Assembly: GCA_964561215.1 (NCBI GenBank)
Contig: CAZLOS010000001.1
Coordinates: 1 to 64,000 of the forward strand
Length of the DNA: 64,000 nt
Source of the DNA: JAJFUV01 sp964561215
GTDB taxonomy: Bacteria; Acidobacteriota; Terriglobia; Bryobacterales; Bryobacteraceae
Direction: 5' to 3'
Each line of letters starts with the position of its first letter. The first letter of the stretch is position 1. A program made the translations under genes and the position numbers. The notes beneath the pieces are model-generated. The model worked only from the letters and a program-made list of their open reading frames with translations. It was not told the origin of the DNA and made no database searches. Below are positions 49,238-57,294 of this stretch, piece after piece.

Positions 49238-50650
49238 TCATAATTCCGGCGCAGCCCGGTGGAAGCCGGTGAGTTCCTGGTAGAGATGCCCGAGCTGGAG
49301 GCCTGAAAGCTCGTCGCCGGCACGCGTCACGATTTGCATGCCGATGGGCAAGCCCCGGCTCGAAAAACCGCAGGGCACCGTGAGCACCGGCACGCCGGCG
49401 AAGTTGAACTGCCGGACCAGGCGCGTGGCGGCCGTGCCCACGCTTTCTTCGACGCCGCCAATGGTGACCGTCGAATCTTGGATGCCAGGGGCCGGCATCG
49501 GTGTCGCGGGCAGCAACAGCGCGCGATAGGTGTCGAACATACTGTCCAGCCGTCGCTGGAAAACGCGGCGGTATCGCATGGCGTGCAAGTAATCCACCGC
49601 GCTCACGAAGTGGCCCTGCTCGATCTGCGCGCGCACGTCGTCGCCGAATTGCGTGGGATCCTTCCGGTAGCCTTGATCGAGGACCGCGGCGCCTTCCACC
49701 TGCACCTGCACGTGCGCCAGTTCCCCGGCTTCAATTGCGTCGGGGATTTCTACCTGCTCCACGATCATGCCGGCTTGCCGAAGCACGTGCACGGCCTGGT
49801 CCATGGCGCTGGAAACCTCCGGATCGAGGCGCGAAACCAGCGGCGGGCCGGCCACTCCGAGATTCCAGTCACGAGGCCGCTCATCGATCTGCTCGACCCA
49901 TAGCGGCGCCGGGCCAACCAGGCAGCTGGCATCCATCGGATCGCCGCCCGCGAGGGCCTGCGCGGCGATGACGGAGTCCTCCGCCGAACGTGCGAACGTG
50001 CCCACGTGATCCAGTTGCCAGGAGAGCGGGATCACGCCGTGACGGCTGATGCGGCCGTAGGTGGGTTTGAACCCGGTCACCCCGCAGAACGAGGCCGGGA
50101 TGCGAATGGAGCCGCCCGTATCGGTGCCCAGGGCGGCGTACGCGAGCCCGGCGGCCACAGCCGCGGCGGATCCGCCGCTCGAGCCTCCCGGCACGCATGC
50201 AAGGTTCCATGGATTGTGACAGTTGCCGTAATGCGGGTTGACGTTGGTGACGCCGAAGGCCAGTTCGTGCATGTGCGCGCGGCCCAGGATGATCGCGCCG
50301 GCGGCTTCCAGCCGCTCCACCGCCGTGGCGTCGAAGTCGGCGATGAAGTCGCGATATAGCCGGCTGCCCGCCCGCGCATGCACGCCACGCATGAAGAACA
50401 GGTCCTTCACGGCCACCGGCACGCCCTGCAGGAGACCACGGTCCAGGTGGCGCCCCAGTTCCTCCTCGGCGCGGCGCGCCGCCGCGCGTGCCCGTTCCGC
50501 GGTCAGCTCGATAAAAGCGTTGAGCGCGGGATTCAGGTTCTCTATGCGGCCGAGCATCGCCTCGGCCACTTCGACCGGCGACAGGTTCCGTGCTCGGTAG
50601 GCGGCCGCCAGTTTGGAGATAGGCCAGAACCAGAATTCGCTCGAGATCAT
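49238..50650 (-). CDS. Amidase signature-family hydrolase
   Basis: A 470-residue amidase-signature enzyme, which hydrolyses carbon-nitrogen bonds. The Ser-cisSer-Lys triad is visible: Lys in PVAVKDLFF (about 82), the GGSSGGSAAAVA loop (about 158-169) and the nucleophile Ser in GTDTGGSIRIPAS (about 178-190). It resembles GatA, AtzE and other small-molecule amidases, so the substrate is open. Its start forms an ATGA overlap (50647-50650) with the small AtzG-like gene; AtzE/AtzG-type pairs form complexes, so this is probably a two-subunit enzyme. A role in tRNA amidation is unlikely, because gatC- and gatB-like genes are absent here. Confidence 0.9.
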   Translation of the reverse strand: MISSEFWFWPISKLAAAYRARNLSPVEVAEAMLGRIENLNPALNAFIELTAERARAAARRAEEELGRHLDRGLLQGVPVAVKDLFFMRGVHARAGSRLYRDFIADFDATAVERLEAAGAIILGRAHMHELAFGVTNVNPHYGNCHNPWNLACVPGGSSGGSAAAVAAGLAYAALGTDTGGSIRIPASFCGVTGFKPTYGRISRHGVIPLSWQLDHVGTFARSAEDSVIAAQALAGGDPMDASCLVGPAPLWVEQIDERPRDWNLGVAGPPLVSRLDPEVSSAMDQAVHVLRQAGMIVEQVEIPDAIEAGELAHVQVQVEGAAVLDQGYRKDPTQFGDDVRAQIEQGHFVSAVDYLHAMRYRRVFQRRLDSMFDTYRALLLPATPMPAPGIQDSTVTIGGVEESVGTAATRLVRQFNFAGVPVLTVPCGFSSRGLPIGMQIVTRAGDELSGLQLGHLYQELTGFHRAAPEL

Positions 50651-50835
50651 GAGTCGAGCCCCACCAGCGCATTGAAAAAGAAGGCGGGGTCTTCGAAGCC
50701 CAGCTCTTGTGCGCGCACCCAGCGGGCGGCGTTATCCAGTCTTCGGAAGCCTTCCAGATTGCTCTCGGCCCGTTCGGCCGTCATGTCAATATCGGCGGCC
50801 GCTGCCTGTGCCAGCCGCACATCGATTTCATCCAT
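50647..50835 (-). CDS. AtzG-like small amidase partner protein
   Basis: A 62-residue protein that looks like the AtzG-like family (formerly DUF4089): a short helical region, LAQAAAADIDMTAERAESNL, followed by a segment ending PAFFFNAL near the C-terminus, like the PAxxF ending of the family. In the cyanuric acid pathway AtzG stabilises the amidase AtzE. It lies directly before the amidase gene with an ATGA overlap (50647-50650), the arrangement expected of that partnership. The match is short, so the family call is moderate. Confidence 0.62.
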   Translation of the reverse strand: MDEIDVRLAQAAAADIDMTAERAESNLEGFRRLDNAARWVRAQELGFEDPAFFFNALVGLDS

Positions 50836-50846
50836 GGGATTCCTGT

Positions 50847-51728
50847 CTATTCAAGCCGCTTGTTGCGGTTCGCCATCATCCAATCGAATCCTTGCCGCCA
50901 CCAGCCGCTCAACAGTTCCTTGAACGGACGATCGAGAGAGGATGGCTTGATGGAAAGCGTTTCGAAGAGGATCTCGTCTCCATAGTAGGAAGCTTCCTTC
51001 GCTATGTTGCCATCATCGAGGATGATGCGGCTTTGCCCGTGCGAACCCGTGTTGTCCTTGATGTTGGCGGGGGCGTTGGCCGCCACCACGAACATGCGAT
51101 TCTCCACCGCGCGGGCCATCATCTGTGCGCGGTACGGCACAATCTTATGCTCCTCGGCCATGCCGGATTCGTGGCTGATGTAGTACAAGATGCGGGCGCC
51201 GGCCATCGCGGGCAGGCGCGCCAGCTCCGGATAGCGCTCGTCGTGGCAGATGATCACCGTGGACGTTACGCCCTCCAGATCGAACAAGGCGATGTGATTG
51301 CCCGGCGTGGCCCACTTCTCGCCCGCCAGGTAAACCTTGGCGTAGCGCTCCACCAGTTCGCCCCGGCCGTTGAATACCACCGCCGTGTTGTAAGTCTTCC
51401 CGTTGACCTTGTAGACGCTGCCCACGACGGCCGCAATCTTGCCCGCGGCGCACGCCTTGCGGATGGAGTCCTCGGCGGCGGCAACCACGTTTGCCTCCGC
51501 CGCCACGACGGCGTCCTTGTGATAGCCGGTGAGCGCGCACTCCGGGAACGACGCCACGTTCACACCTTCGCCCGCGAGCCTGGCGAGCACCTCGACCATG
51601 CGCTTGCGATTGTCCTCGACATCAAAAGAGGAGCGGAACTGAACGGCGGCCACTTTCAGCTTTACGGCGGGAGCGCTCCACGCCGCGGCTGCGATCAGCA
51701 GAAGGCAAAGCGATGCGGGAAGCTTCAT
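50847..51728 (-). CDS. Secreted nitrilase-superfamily hydrolase
   Basis: A 293-residue carbon-nitrogen hydrolase with an N-terminal signal peptide (about 1-18, cut near AWSA). The Glu-Lys-Cys triad is visible: Glu in VASFPECALTG (about 63), Lys in VERYAKVYLAG (about 130) and Cys in VIICHDERYPE (about 160). Relatives hydrolyse nitriles, N-carbamoyl groups or amides. Export of this enzyme is unusual, since most are cytoplasmic. It is followed by the AtzG-like and amidase genes (11 bases and an overlap), so the three may act on the same nitrogen compound, perhaps stepwise from outside to inside. It starts 12 bases after the polyprenyl synthase stop. Confidence 0.87.
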   Translation of the reverse strand: MKLPASLCLLLIAAAAWSAPAVKLKVAAVQFRSSFDVEDNRKRMVEVLARLAGEGVNVASFPECALTGYHKDAVVAAEANVVAAAEDSIRKACAAGKIAAVVGSVYKVNGKTYNTAVVFNGRGELVERYAKVYLAGEKWATPGNHIALFDLEGVTSTVIICHDERYPELARLPAMAGARILYYISHESGMAEEHKIVPYRAQMMARAVENRMFVVAANAPANIKDNTGSHGQSRIILDDGNIAKEASYYGDEILFETLSIKPSSLDRPFKELLSGWWRQGFDWMMANRNKRLE

Positions 51729-51740
51729 GGGTGCCGTTCT

Positions 51741-52742
51741 TCAATGATCCCGTTCGGTGATTAAATTCGCGACCGAGAACAGGGCTCGCTGGTAATCGTT
51801 ATCGGGAAATGAGGCTAGAATCGCACGAGCCCGTTTCGTGAAGGTGGCGGCGCGCGCCATGGCCCGATCAATGCCCTGCCGGCGATCGAGAAACTCGCGG
51901 ACCCAGGCGAACGGCGTGCGCTCGTAGCTGGAATCCTCCAGCACCGTCTCTATGGCGCGGCGCTCGCCGGCGTCGGCCTGATCGAGGGCGTAAATCAGCG
52001 GCAGGGTCACTTTGCCTTCCCGCAGGTCGTTGCCCACGGGCTTGCCCAGGACCTTCTCGCGGCTGGTGAAGTCGAGCACGTCATCCACCAATTGGAAGGC
52101 CATGCCCAGGTTCCAGGCGAAGTCGCCCAGCCGTTCGACGGCTTCCGGCGCCGCGCCGGTGGCCATGCCGCCTAGCCGCGCGCAGCTCGAAAACAGGCTC
52201 GCCGTTTTGCGGTCCACCAGTTCCATGTAGTCAGCCTCGCTGACGCTTACGCTGCCGATCAGATCGAGCTGCAGCAGTTCGCCCTCCACCATGCGCTGCG
52301 TAAGACCGATCAGCAGGTCGAGGATGCGGAAGTTGCGCTGCCGCAACGCCACCTGGAAGGCCTGCATGTAAAGCCAGTCGCCCGCGAGAACCGAGGTGTT
52401 ATTGCCCCAGATGACATTCGGCGAGGGCCGCCCGCGGCGCGTCTCGGCGACATCGATCACATCGTCGTGCGCCAGCGTGGCCGTGTGCAGCAACTCCACC
52501 ACCGCCGCCAGGCTGATGACATCGCCGGTGGCCTCGCCCACCATCTTGGCGGAGAGCAGCACGAGCATGGGACGCAACCGCTTGCCGCCCCCATCCTGCA
52601 GGTAGCGGCCGATGGCGGTGATGGCGTCCACCGAGGCGATGGATTCCAGGCTGATCTCGCGCTCCACCTGTTGCAGGTCGTCGCGGACCATGTCCTGGAC
52701 CTCGCGAAATGTCAGCATCTGCCGCAGCTTGCTTAAAGCCAT
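51741..52742 (-). CDS. Long-chain trans-polyprenyl diphosphate synthase
   Basis: A 333-residue prenyltransferase that extends farnesyl diphosphate, probably to a C40-C50 chain for a quinone side chain. The two Asp-rich motifs are visible: LAHDDVIDVAETRRG (about 85-99) and LVDDVLDF (about 215-222). The GGGKRLRPMLVLL segment (about 51-63) matches the family. The residues two to five positions before the first motif (TATLA) are small, which fits long-chain synthases. It overlaps tatD by one base (TGATG) and is followed by the nitrilase gene. Confidence 0.93.
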   Translation of the reverse strand: MALSKLRQMLTFREVQDMVRDDLQQVEREISLESIASVDAITAIGRYLQDGGGKRLRPMLVLLSAKMVGEATGDVISLAAVVELLHTATLAHDDVIDVAETRRGRPSPNVIWGNNTSVLAGDWLYMQAFQVALRQRNFRILDLLIGLTQRMVEGELLQLDLIGSVSVSEADYMELVDRKTASLFSSCARLGGMATGAAPEAVERLGDFAWNLGMAFQLVDDVLDFTSREKVLGKPVGNDLREGKVTLPLIYALDQADAGERRAIETVLEDSSYERTPFAWVREFLDRRQGIDRAMARAATFTKRARAILASFPDNDYQRALFSVANLITERDH

Positions 52743-53551
52743 CAGGTTTTTCCAGTGTACTCAGAGCCGCACTCCCGCTGCAAACAAAGCCGGTGGAAGT
52801 TCGCGGCGGACGCTTCGGCCAGGACTTCGACCGGCTCGCCCCGCAACTCGGCGAGCTTGCGCGCGGTGTGTTGGATGAAGGCCGGCTCGTTGCGTTTTCC
52901 GCGATGCGGCACGGGCGCCAGGTACGGCGCATCCGTCTCGATGAGAATGCGATCGAGTGGGACAACGCGCGCCGCCTGCTGGATTGCGGCTGACTTGCGG
53001 AAGGTGACCACGCCGGCGAAGCTCACATGGAAGCCCATCTCCAGAGCGCGCCGCGCCTCGTCCGGTCCTTCCGAAAAGCAGTGCATGATGCCGCCCGGCG
53101 TCGCTCCCGTCCAGTGCTGTTCGAGTGCGTGCAAGGTGTCCTCCCACGCTTCACGTGTGTGGATGACGACGGGCAGGCCCCGGTCGCGGGCGATGCGCAA
53201 CTGCTCGGCGAAGATGGCGCGCTGCGTTTCGCGCGGCGAAAGGTCGTAGTGATAATCGAGCCCGATTTCGCCCAGCGCCACCACCTTCGGATGCGAGCAA
53301 AGCTCCGCGAGCCGGCGCAGCGAAACGGCGTCCGCCTTGCGCGCGTCATGCGGGTGGATCCCCACCGTCGCGTAGAACGCTTCGTGACGTTCCGCCAGCC
53401 GGATTCCGGCTTCGAGGTCCGGCGGTCCGTCGCCCGAGCCCACAGCCAGCATGGTCTCGATGCCCGCGGCGAACGCCCTCTCGATGACCGCCTCCCGATC
53501 TTCGTCGAACTGCTTGTCGTCGAGATGGCAGTGCGAGTCGACCAGGGTCAT
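52742..53551 (-). CDS. tatD: TatD-family metal-dependent hydrolase
   Basis: A 269-residue amidohydrolase-fold enzyme. The TatD pattern is visible: VDSHCHLDD (His ligands at about 6-8), GIHPHDA (about 67-73), ALGEIGLDYHY with the Glu ligand (about 94-104), VIHTREAWED (about 130-139), MHCFSEG (about 158-164) and the Asp in LIETDAPYLAP (about 205-215). TatD proteins are DNA or RNA 3' exonucleases, and their genes commonly sit next to metG, as here. The frame is open far upstream, but that portion is antisense to metG and not part of the protein. It overlaps metG as ATGA (53548-53551). Confidence 0.93.
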   Translation of the reverse strand: MTLVDSHCHLDDKQFDEDREAVIERAFAAGIETMLAVGSGDGPPDLEAGIRLAERHEAFYATVGIHPHDARKADAVSLRRLAELCSHPKVVALGEIGLDYHYDLSPRETQRAIFAEQLRIARDRGLPVVIHTREAWEDTLHALEQHWTGATPGGIMHCFSEGPDEARRALEMGFHVSFAGVVTFRKSAAIQQAARVVPLDRILIETDAPYLAPVPHRGKRNEPAFIQHTARKLAELRGEPVEVLAEASAANFHRLCLQRECGSEYTGKT

Positions 53552-55470
53552 TTCAGTTTTGCGCCGACGGGAGTGTCCTCGGGGAACCCGGCGAGCACGG
53601 GCTTGCCGTCCGCGAGCGACGCCGCCACCACCATGCCGTTCGATTCTACGCCGCGCAGCTTGCGTGGTTCGAGGTTGGCCACGATGGCTACCTTGCGTCC
53701 CACCAGTTGCTCCGGCTTGTACGCGGCGGCGATGCCGGCCACGATCGAACGCGGCGCGCCCTCGCCGATGTCCACCTGCATGTGGATCAGCTTGTCCGCG
53801 CCCTTCACCGGTTCGGCCGAAAGAATCTCGCCCACGCGCATGTCGACCTTGGCGAAATCGTCGATCGCGATTTGCGGAGCCAGCGGCGCGAGCGGCTCGG
53901 CGGAAGCCTTGCCCATGAGAGCGGCCTGGCGCGCGGATTCCTTCGCTTCGAGCGCACGCATCTTCTCGATGCTGTTCTTCGCATCCAGGCGCGGGAACAC
54001 CGGCGCGACTTCGCCGATCTTCTGTCCGGCCGCGAGCTGCCCCCACGCGAGCGCCCGGAGGTCCGTCTCCGCCAGAGGCGTCGTCATGCCGAGCTGCTCC
54101 CAGATCTTGACCGCGGATTCGGGAATCACCGGGGCAAGGAGCACCGTGGCGATGCGCAGCGTTTCGGCCGCCGAGTAAAGCGTCGCGGCGAGTTTCTCCC
54201 GCATCTGCGGCTTCTTGGCGATCTTCCAGGGTTCCTGTTGGACGATGAAGCGGTCCACCGCTCCGAGTAATGCCCACAGTGTTTCGAGCGCCTTGGAGAA
54301 CTCGAATTTCTCCATCGAGGCCAGGTAGCTCGATATGGTCTCTCGCGCTTCGGCGGCGATGACGGGATCTCCGGCCGAAGCTGGAATCTCCCCGCCGCAA
54401 TAGTTGCGGATCATGGTGAGCGCGCGGCTCGACAGGTTGCCCAGGCCGTTGGTGAGGTCCGCGTTGTAGCGGTTCACCAGTGCGTCGTAGCTGAAACTTC
54501 CGTCGGAGCCGAACACGATTTCGCGTAGCAGGAAATAGCGCAGCGCGTCGAAGCCCATCACTTCCTGGATGGGCGTGGCGCGCACGATGTTGCCGCGCGA
54601 CTTGCTCATCTTGTCGTGCTCGAATAACAGCCAGCCGTGCGCGAAGATCCGCTTAGGCAGTTCGATGCCGGCGGCCATGAGAAACGCCGGCCAGTAAACG
54701 GCGTGGAAGCGGACGATCTCCTTGCCGATCAGGTGCAGGTCGGCGGGCCACAGATTCTCGCCTTCCACCGCGCTCATGTATGTGGACAGCGCGTCGAACC
54801 AGACATAGAAAACGTGATTGCTTCCGTCGGGCACCGGGATGCCCCACTTGATGGAGGTGCGGCTGATCGAAAGATCGCTCAATCCCTGCTTCACGAAACT
54901 GACGACTTCGTTGCGGCGGATCTCGGGCAAAATGAAGTCCGGCTGGCTCTCATACAGGTCCAGCAGCCTCTGCTGGAACGCCGAGAGCTTGAAGAAGTAA
55001 TTCTCCTCGGTGACGGTCTCGGTGGGCCGGCCACATTCCGGGCACGGATCGCCGGGCTTGGCTTCGTTCACGTAAAGCTCGTCGTACATGCAGTACTGGC
55101 CCGTGTAGGAGCCCTTGTAGATGTAGCCGTTGGCCAGGCAGCGCTTGAACAGGTCCTGGACCACTTTGTGATGCGCGGGATTGGTGGTGCGCTGGAACCG
55201 GTCGGCTTCAATGCCCAGCTTTTGCCACTGCTCGCGGAACTCGTTCGAAATGATGTCGGTGAACTCTTCCGGGCTCTTGCCGGCGGCCGCGGCCGAGCGC
55301 TCCACCTTCTGTCCGTGCTCGTCGGTGCCGGTGGTGAGGACGACCTCGTAGCCCTGCATGCGCTTGAAGCGCCGGATCGCGTCGGCGACGAGCGTGGTGT
55401 AAGCGTGCCCGATGTGGGGCGCGGCGTTTACATAGTAAATGGGAGTTGTCAGATAGTACTTGGGCTTCAT
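53548..55470 (-). CDS. metG: Methionyl-tRNA synthetase
   Basis: MetG charges tRNA-Met, including the initiator tRNA. The 640-residue product has the class I core with the HIGH-type motif PHIGHAYTTL (about 17-26) and KMSKSRG (about 295-301). A zinc-type segment CPECGRP (about 142-148) is present. The anticodon-binding helical domain follows, and a C-terminal tRNA-binding OB-fold domain lies at about 530-640 (VDMRVGEILSAEPV, then GADKLIHMQVDIG), as in the dimeric bacterial form. It overlaps larC upstream and tatD downstream, each as ATGA. Confidence 0.98.
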   Translation of the reverse strand: MKPKYYLTTPIYYVNAAPHIGHAYTTLVADAIRRFKRMQGYEVVLTTGTDEHGQKVERSAAAAGKSPEEFTDIISNEFREQWQKLGIEADRFQRTTNPAHHKVVQDLFKRCLANGYIYKGSYTGQYCMYDELYVNEAKPGDPCPECGRPTETVTEENYFFKLSAFQQRLLDLYESQPDFILPEIRRNEVVSFVKQGLSDLSISRTSIKWGIPVPDGSNHVFYVWFDALSTYMSAVEGENLWPADLHLIGKEIVRFHAVYWPAFLMAAGIELPKRIFAHGWLLFEHDKMSKSRGNIVRATPIQEVMGFDALRYFLLREIVFGSDGSFSYDALVNRYNADLTNGLGNLSSRALTMIRNYCGGEIPASAGDPVIAAEARETISSYLASMEKFEFSKALETLWALLGAVDRFIVQQEPWKIAKKPQMREKLAATLYSAAETLRIATVLLAPVIPESAVKIWEQLGMTTPLAETDLRALAWGQLAAGQKIGEVAPVFPRLDAKNSIEKMRALEAKESARQAALMGKASAEPLAPLAPQIAIDDFAKVDMRVGEILSAEPVKGADKLIHMQVDIGEGAPRSIVAGIAAAYKPEQLVGRKVAIVANLEPRKLRGVESNGMVVAASLADGKPVLAGFPEDTPVGAKLK

Positions 55471-56630
55471 CGAACCTTCTTCAAATAAGCGGAATTGGCT
55501 TCGGCCAGGATCTGTTTGAGCGGGACGCCGCTCGAAAGGGCGAGCTTCCGGCAGTCCTCGAACTCAGGGGCGAAATTGCCGGAATCGGAAACCTTGACGC
55601 GCACCGCGCCGTGGGGCGTCTCCACCTCCACCAGCCGGCGTGCTTCCACCCGGCGCTCGGCGGTGTAAATCCTCAGACCGAGGGTGGTGGTTTCGGCGAA
55701 AACGAGCTGCGCCAGCCGCTCGCGGTCTTGCGGAGCGGAGATTACGCTGAGGAGGGAGCCGGGACGGCCTTTCTTCATCAGGAGAGGCGCAATGGTCGCG
55801 TCCAGGGCGCCGGCCTCTAACAGGCGTTCGAGGGCATGGCCCAGCAATTCGGGGCTGGCGTCGTCGATATTGGCCTCGATCACGGCCACCGTGGTGCTTT
55901 CGGGTGCCCCCGTGGCCTCGCCGAAGATGATGCGCAGCACGTTGGGCTGTTCTGCGAAATCGAGGTCGCCCGCGCCGTACCCGGTGGCGAGGATCCGCAT
56001 GGGCGGCAGTGCGTCGAAACTGACGGCGAGCGTTGTGGCGACGGCGGCGCCGGTTGGAGTGGTCAACTCCACTTGCGGCCCCCTCGAATAGACCGGCCGG
56101 TCCTTCAGCAGCGCCGCGGTCGCCGGCGCGGGGACCGGGAGCATGCCGTGCTCGGTCTTTACCGTGCCTCCGCCGACGTTCACCGGCGAGCAGATAATCC
56201 TCTCCGCGCCGAGCAGGTGAAAACCCAAGGCGGCGCCCACGATGTCGGCGATCGAGTCCACGGCGCCAACTTCATGAAAATGGACCTTTTCGAGCGGCAC
56301 CTGGTGCACGCCGGCCTCGGCTTCGCCCAGACGGCGGAAGATGGCCGAAGCGTCCCGCTTGACCGCCCCGGGAAGGCCGCTCGCATCGATCAGGCCCAGG
56401 ATGTCGTCCAGATGGCGGTGATGATGGCCGTGCGCGGAACCCTCGTCAACGAGGAACTTGTGCGCTGCGATTCCGCGCCGCACCACGTGATCGAAACGGA
56501 ACCGGGCTCCCGTGGAAAGCGAGTGCAGGCCGTCGAGCAGCGCCGCTTCGTCCGCGCCGGCCGATGCCAGGGCGCCCACAAGCATGTCGCCGCTCAATCC
56601 CGAGAACGCGTCCAGGTAGCAGATTTTCAT
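55467..56630 (-). CDS. larC: Nickel-pincer cofactor synthesis protein LarC
   Basis: A 387-residue LarC, which inserts nickel into the pyridinium-thiocarboxylate cofactor used by lactate racemase LarA. The N-terminus YLDAFSGLSGDMLVGAL is the family signature, followed by a His-rich loop (HGHHHRHLDDI, about 68-78) that could hold nickel. In Lactiplantibacillus the gene is split by a programmed frameshift; here it is one continuous frame. larA and larB are not in the window, though the cofactor also serves LarA homologues elsewhere. It is the first gene of a minus-strand run of eight overlapping or closely spaced genes and ends in an ATGA overlap with metG. Confidence 0.93.
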   Translation of the reverse strand: MKICYLDAFSGLSGDMLVGALASAGADEAALLDGLHSLSTGARFRFDHVVRRGIAAHKFLVDEGSAHGHHHRHLDDILGLIDASGLPGAVKRDASAIFRRLGEAEAGVHQVPLEKVHFHEVGAVDSIADIVGAALGFHLLGAERIICSPVNVGGGTVKTEHGMLPVPAPATAALLKDRPVYSRGPQVELTTPTGAAVATTLAVSFDALPPMRILATGYGAGDLDFAEQPNVLRIIFGEATGAPESTTVAVIEANIDDASPELLGHALERLLEAGALDATIAPLLMKKGRPGSLLSVISAPQDRERLAQLVFAETTTLGLRIYTAERRVEARRLVEVETPHGAVRVKVSDSGNFAPEFEDCRKLALSSGVPLKQILAEANSAYLKKVR

Positions 56631-56735
56631 TCGGTTGGGTCCGTGGGGCGCGACGAGCCGACGACGGCAAGCTCCGCGCGTGTCTCCCTATTATCGTACA
56701 GCCTTGCGCCGGGGCATGCCCGGTCGCCCTTGTTG

Positions 56736-56741
56736 TATAAT
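56736..56741 (+). promoter_or_regulatory. -10 element of the rimP-nusA-infB operon
   Basis: A perfect TATAAT at 56736-56741. No good -35 box is found 16-18 bases upstream. Transcription would begin near 56748, giving a 60-base leader that contains the hairpin at 56763-56784. Confidence 0.6.
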
Positions 56742-56762
56742 TACAGGTGACGGACTTGGACA

Positions 56763-56784
56763 GTGGGCGAAAGCCCACTTTTTT
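56763..56784 (+). terminator. Intrinsic terminator/attenuator in the rimP leader
   Basis: GTGGGC (56763-56768), loop GAAA (56769-56772), GCCCAC (56773-56778), then six Ts (56779-56784): a textbook intrinsic terminator with a GNRA tetraloop. It lies between the -10 element and the rimP ATG (56808), not after a gene on this strand, so it should act as an attenuator that needs antitermination for the operon to be read. NusA, encoded in the operon, strengthens pausing and termination at such hairpins, so autoregulation is plausible. Confidence 0.82.
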
Positions 56785-56807
56785 GTTGGTTCCAGTTTTC
56801 CCGGACA

Positions 56808-57272
56808 ATGAAGGACGAAGTAGTAGCCAAAGTGAGAGCGATCGCCGAGCGTGTCGGCGCCTCGGAGGGCATCGAGATTGTCGATGTGGAGTTCCTCGGA
56901 GGCGGTCACAGCCGCGTCTTGCGCATTTTTATCGACAAGCCGGGCGGGGTCAACCACGGCGACTGCGAGCTGGTGAGCCAGGATGTGGGAACGATCCTCG
57001 ACGTCGAGGACGTGGTGCCGGGCGGCCGCTACACGCTGGAGGTCAGCTCGCCGGGCCTGGAACGCAAGCTTACCAAGCCCGCCGATTTTGAAAGGTTCCT
57101 GGGACAAAAGGCCAGGATTGTACTGAAGTCGCCGGTCGAGAATCAGCGCCGCTGGGAAGGTGTACTGACCGGTTTGGCCGAGGGGGTCATCACGCTGGAG
57201 GTGGGCTCCGGCAAGGTGTTGCGCGTCGGCCTGGATCAGGTCGAGAAGGCGAACCTCAAGTTCGATTGGTAA
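56808..57272 (+). CDS. rimP: Ribosome maturation factor RimP
   Basis: A 154-residue RimP, needed for 30S subunit maturation. The family motifs VDVEFLGGGHSRVLRIFIDK (about 25-44), GGVNHGDCELVSQDVGTILD (about 46-65) and YTLEVSSPGLERKLTK (about 76-91) are visible. The C-terminal Sm-like domain follows (about 95-150). It starts at ATG 56808 after a leader with an attenuator hairpin. nusA follows by 22 bases. Confidence 0.97.
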   Translation: MKDEVVAKVRAIAERVGASEGIEIVDVEFLGGGHSRVLRIFIDKPGGVNHGDCELVSQDVGTILDVEDVVPGGRYTLEVSSPGLERKLTKPADFERFLGQKARIVLKSPVENQRRWEGVLTGLAEGVITLEVGSGKVLRVGLDQVEKANLKFDW

Positions 57273-57294
57273 TCTCCAGACAGACGGAAAAGAG

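Noticed and set aside
52742..54400. A 552-codon minus-strand frame that includes tatD
   Set aside because: Only the last 269 codons are TatD. The rest overlaps metG in another frame and shows no homology.
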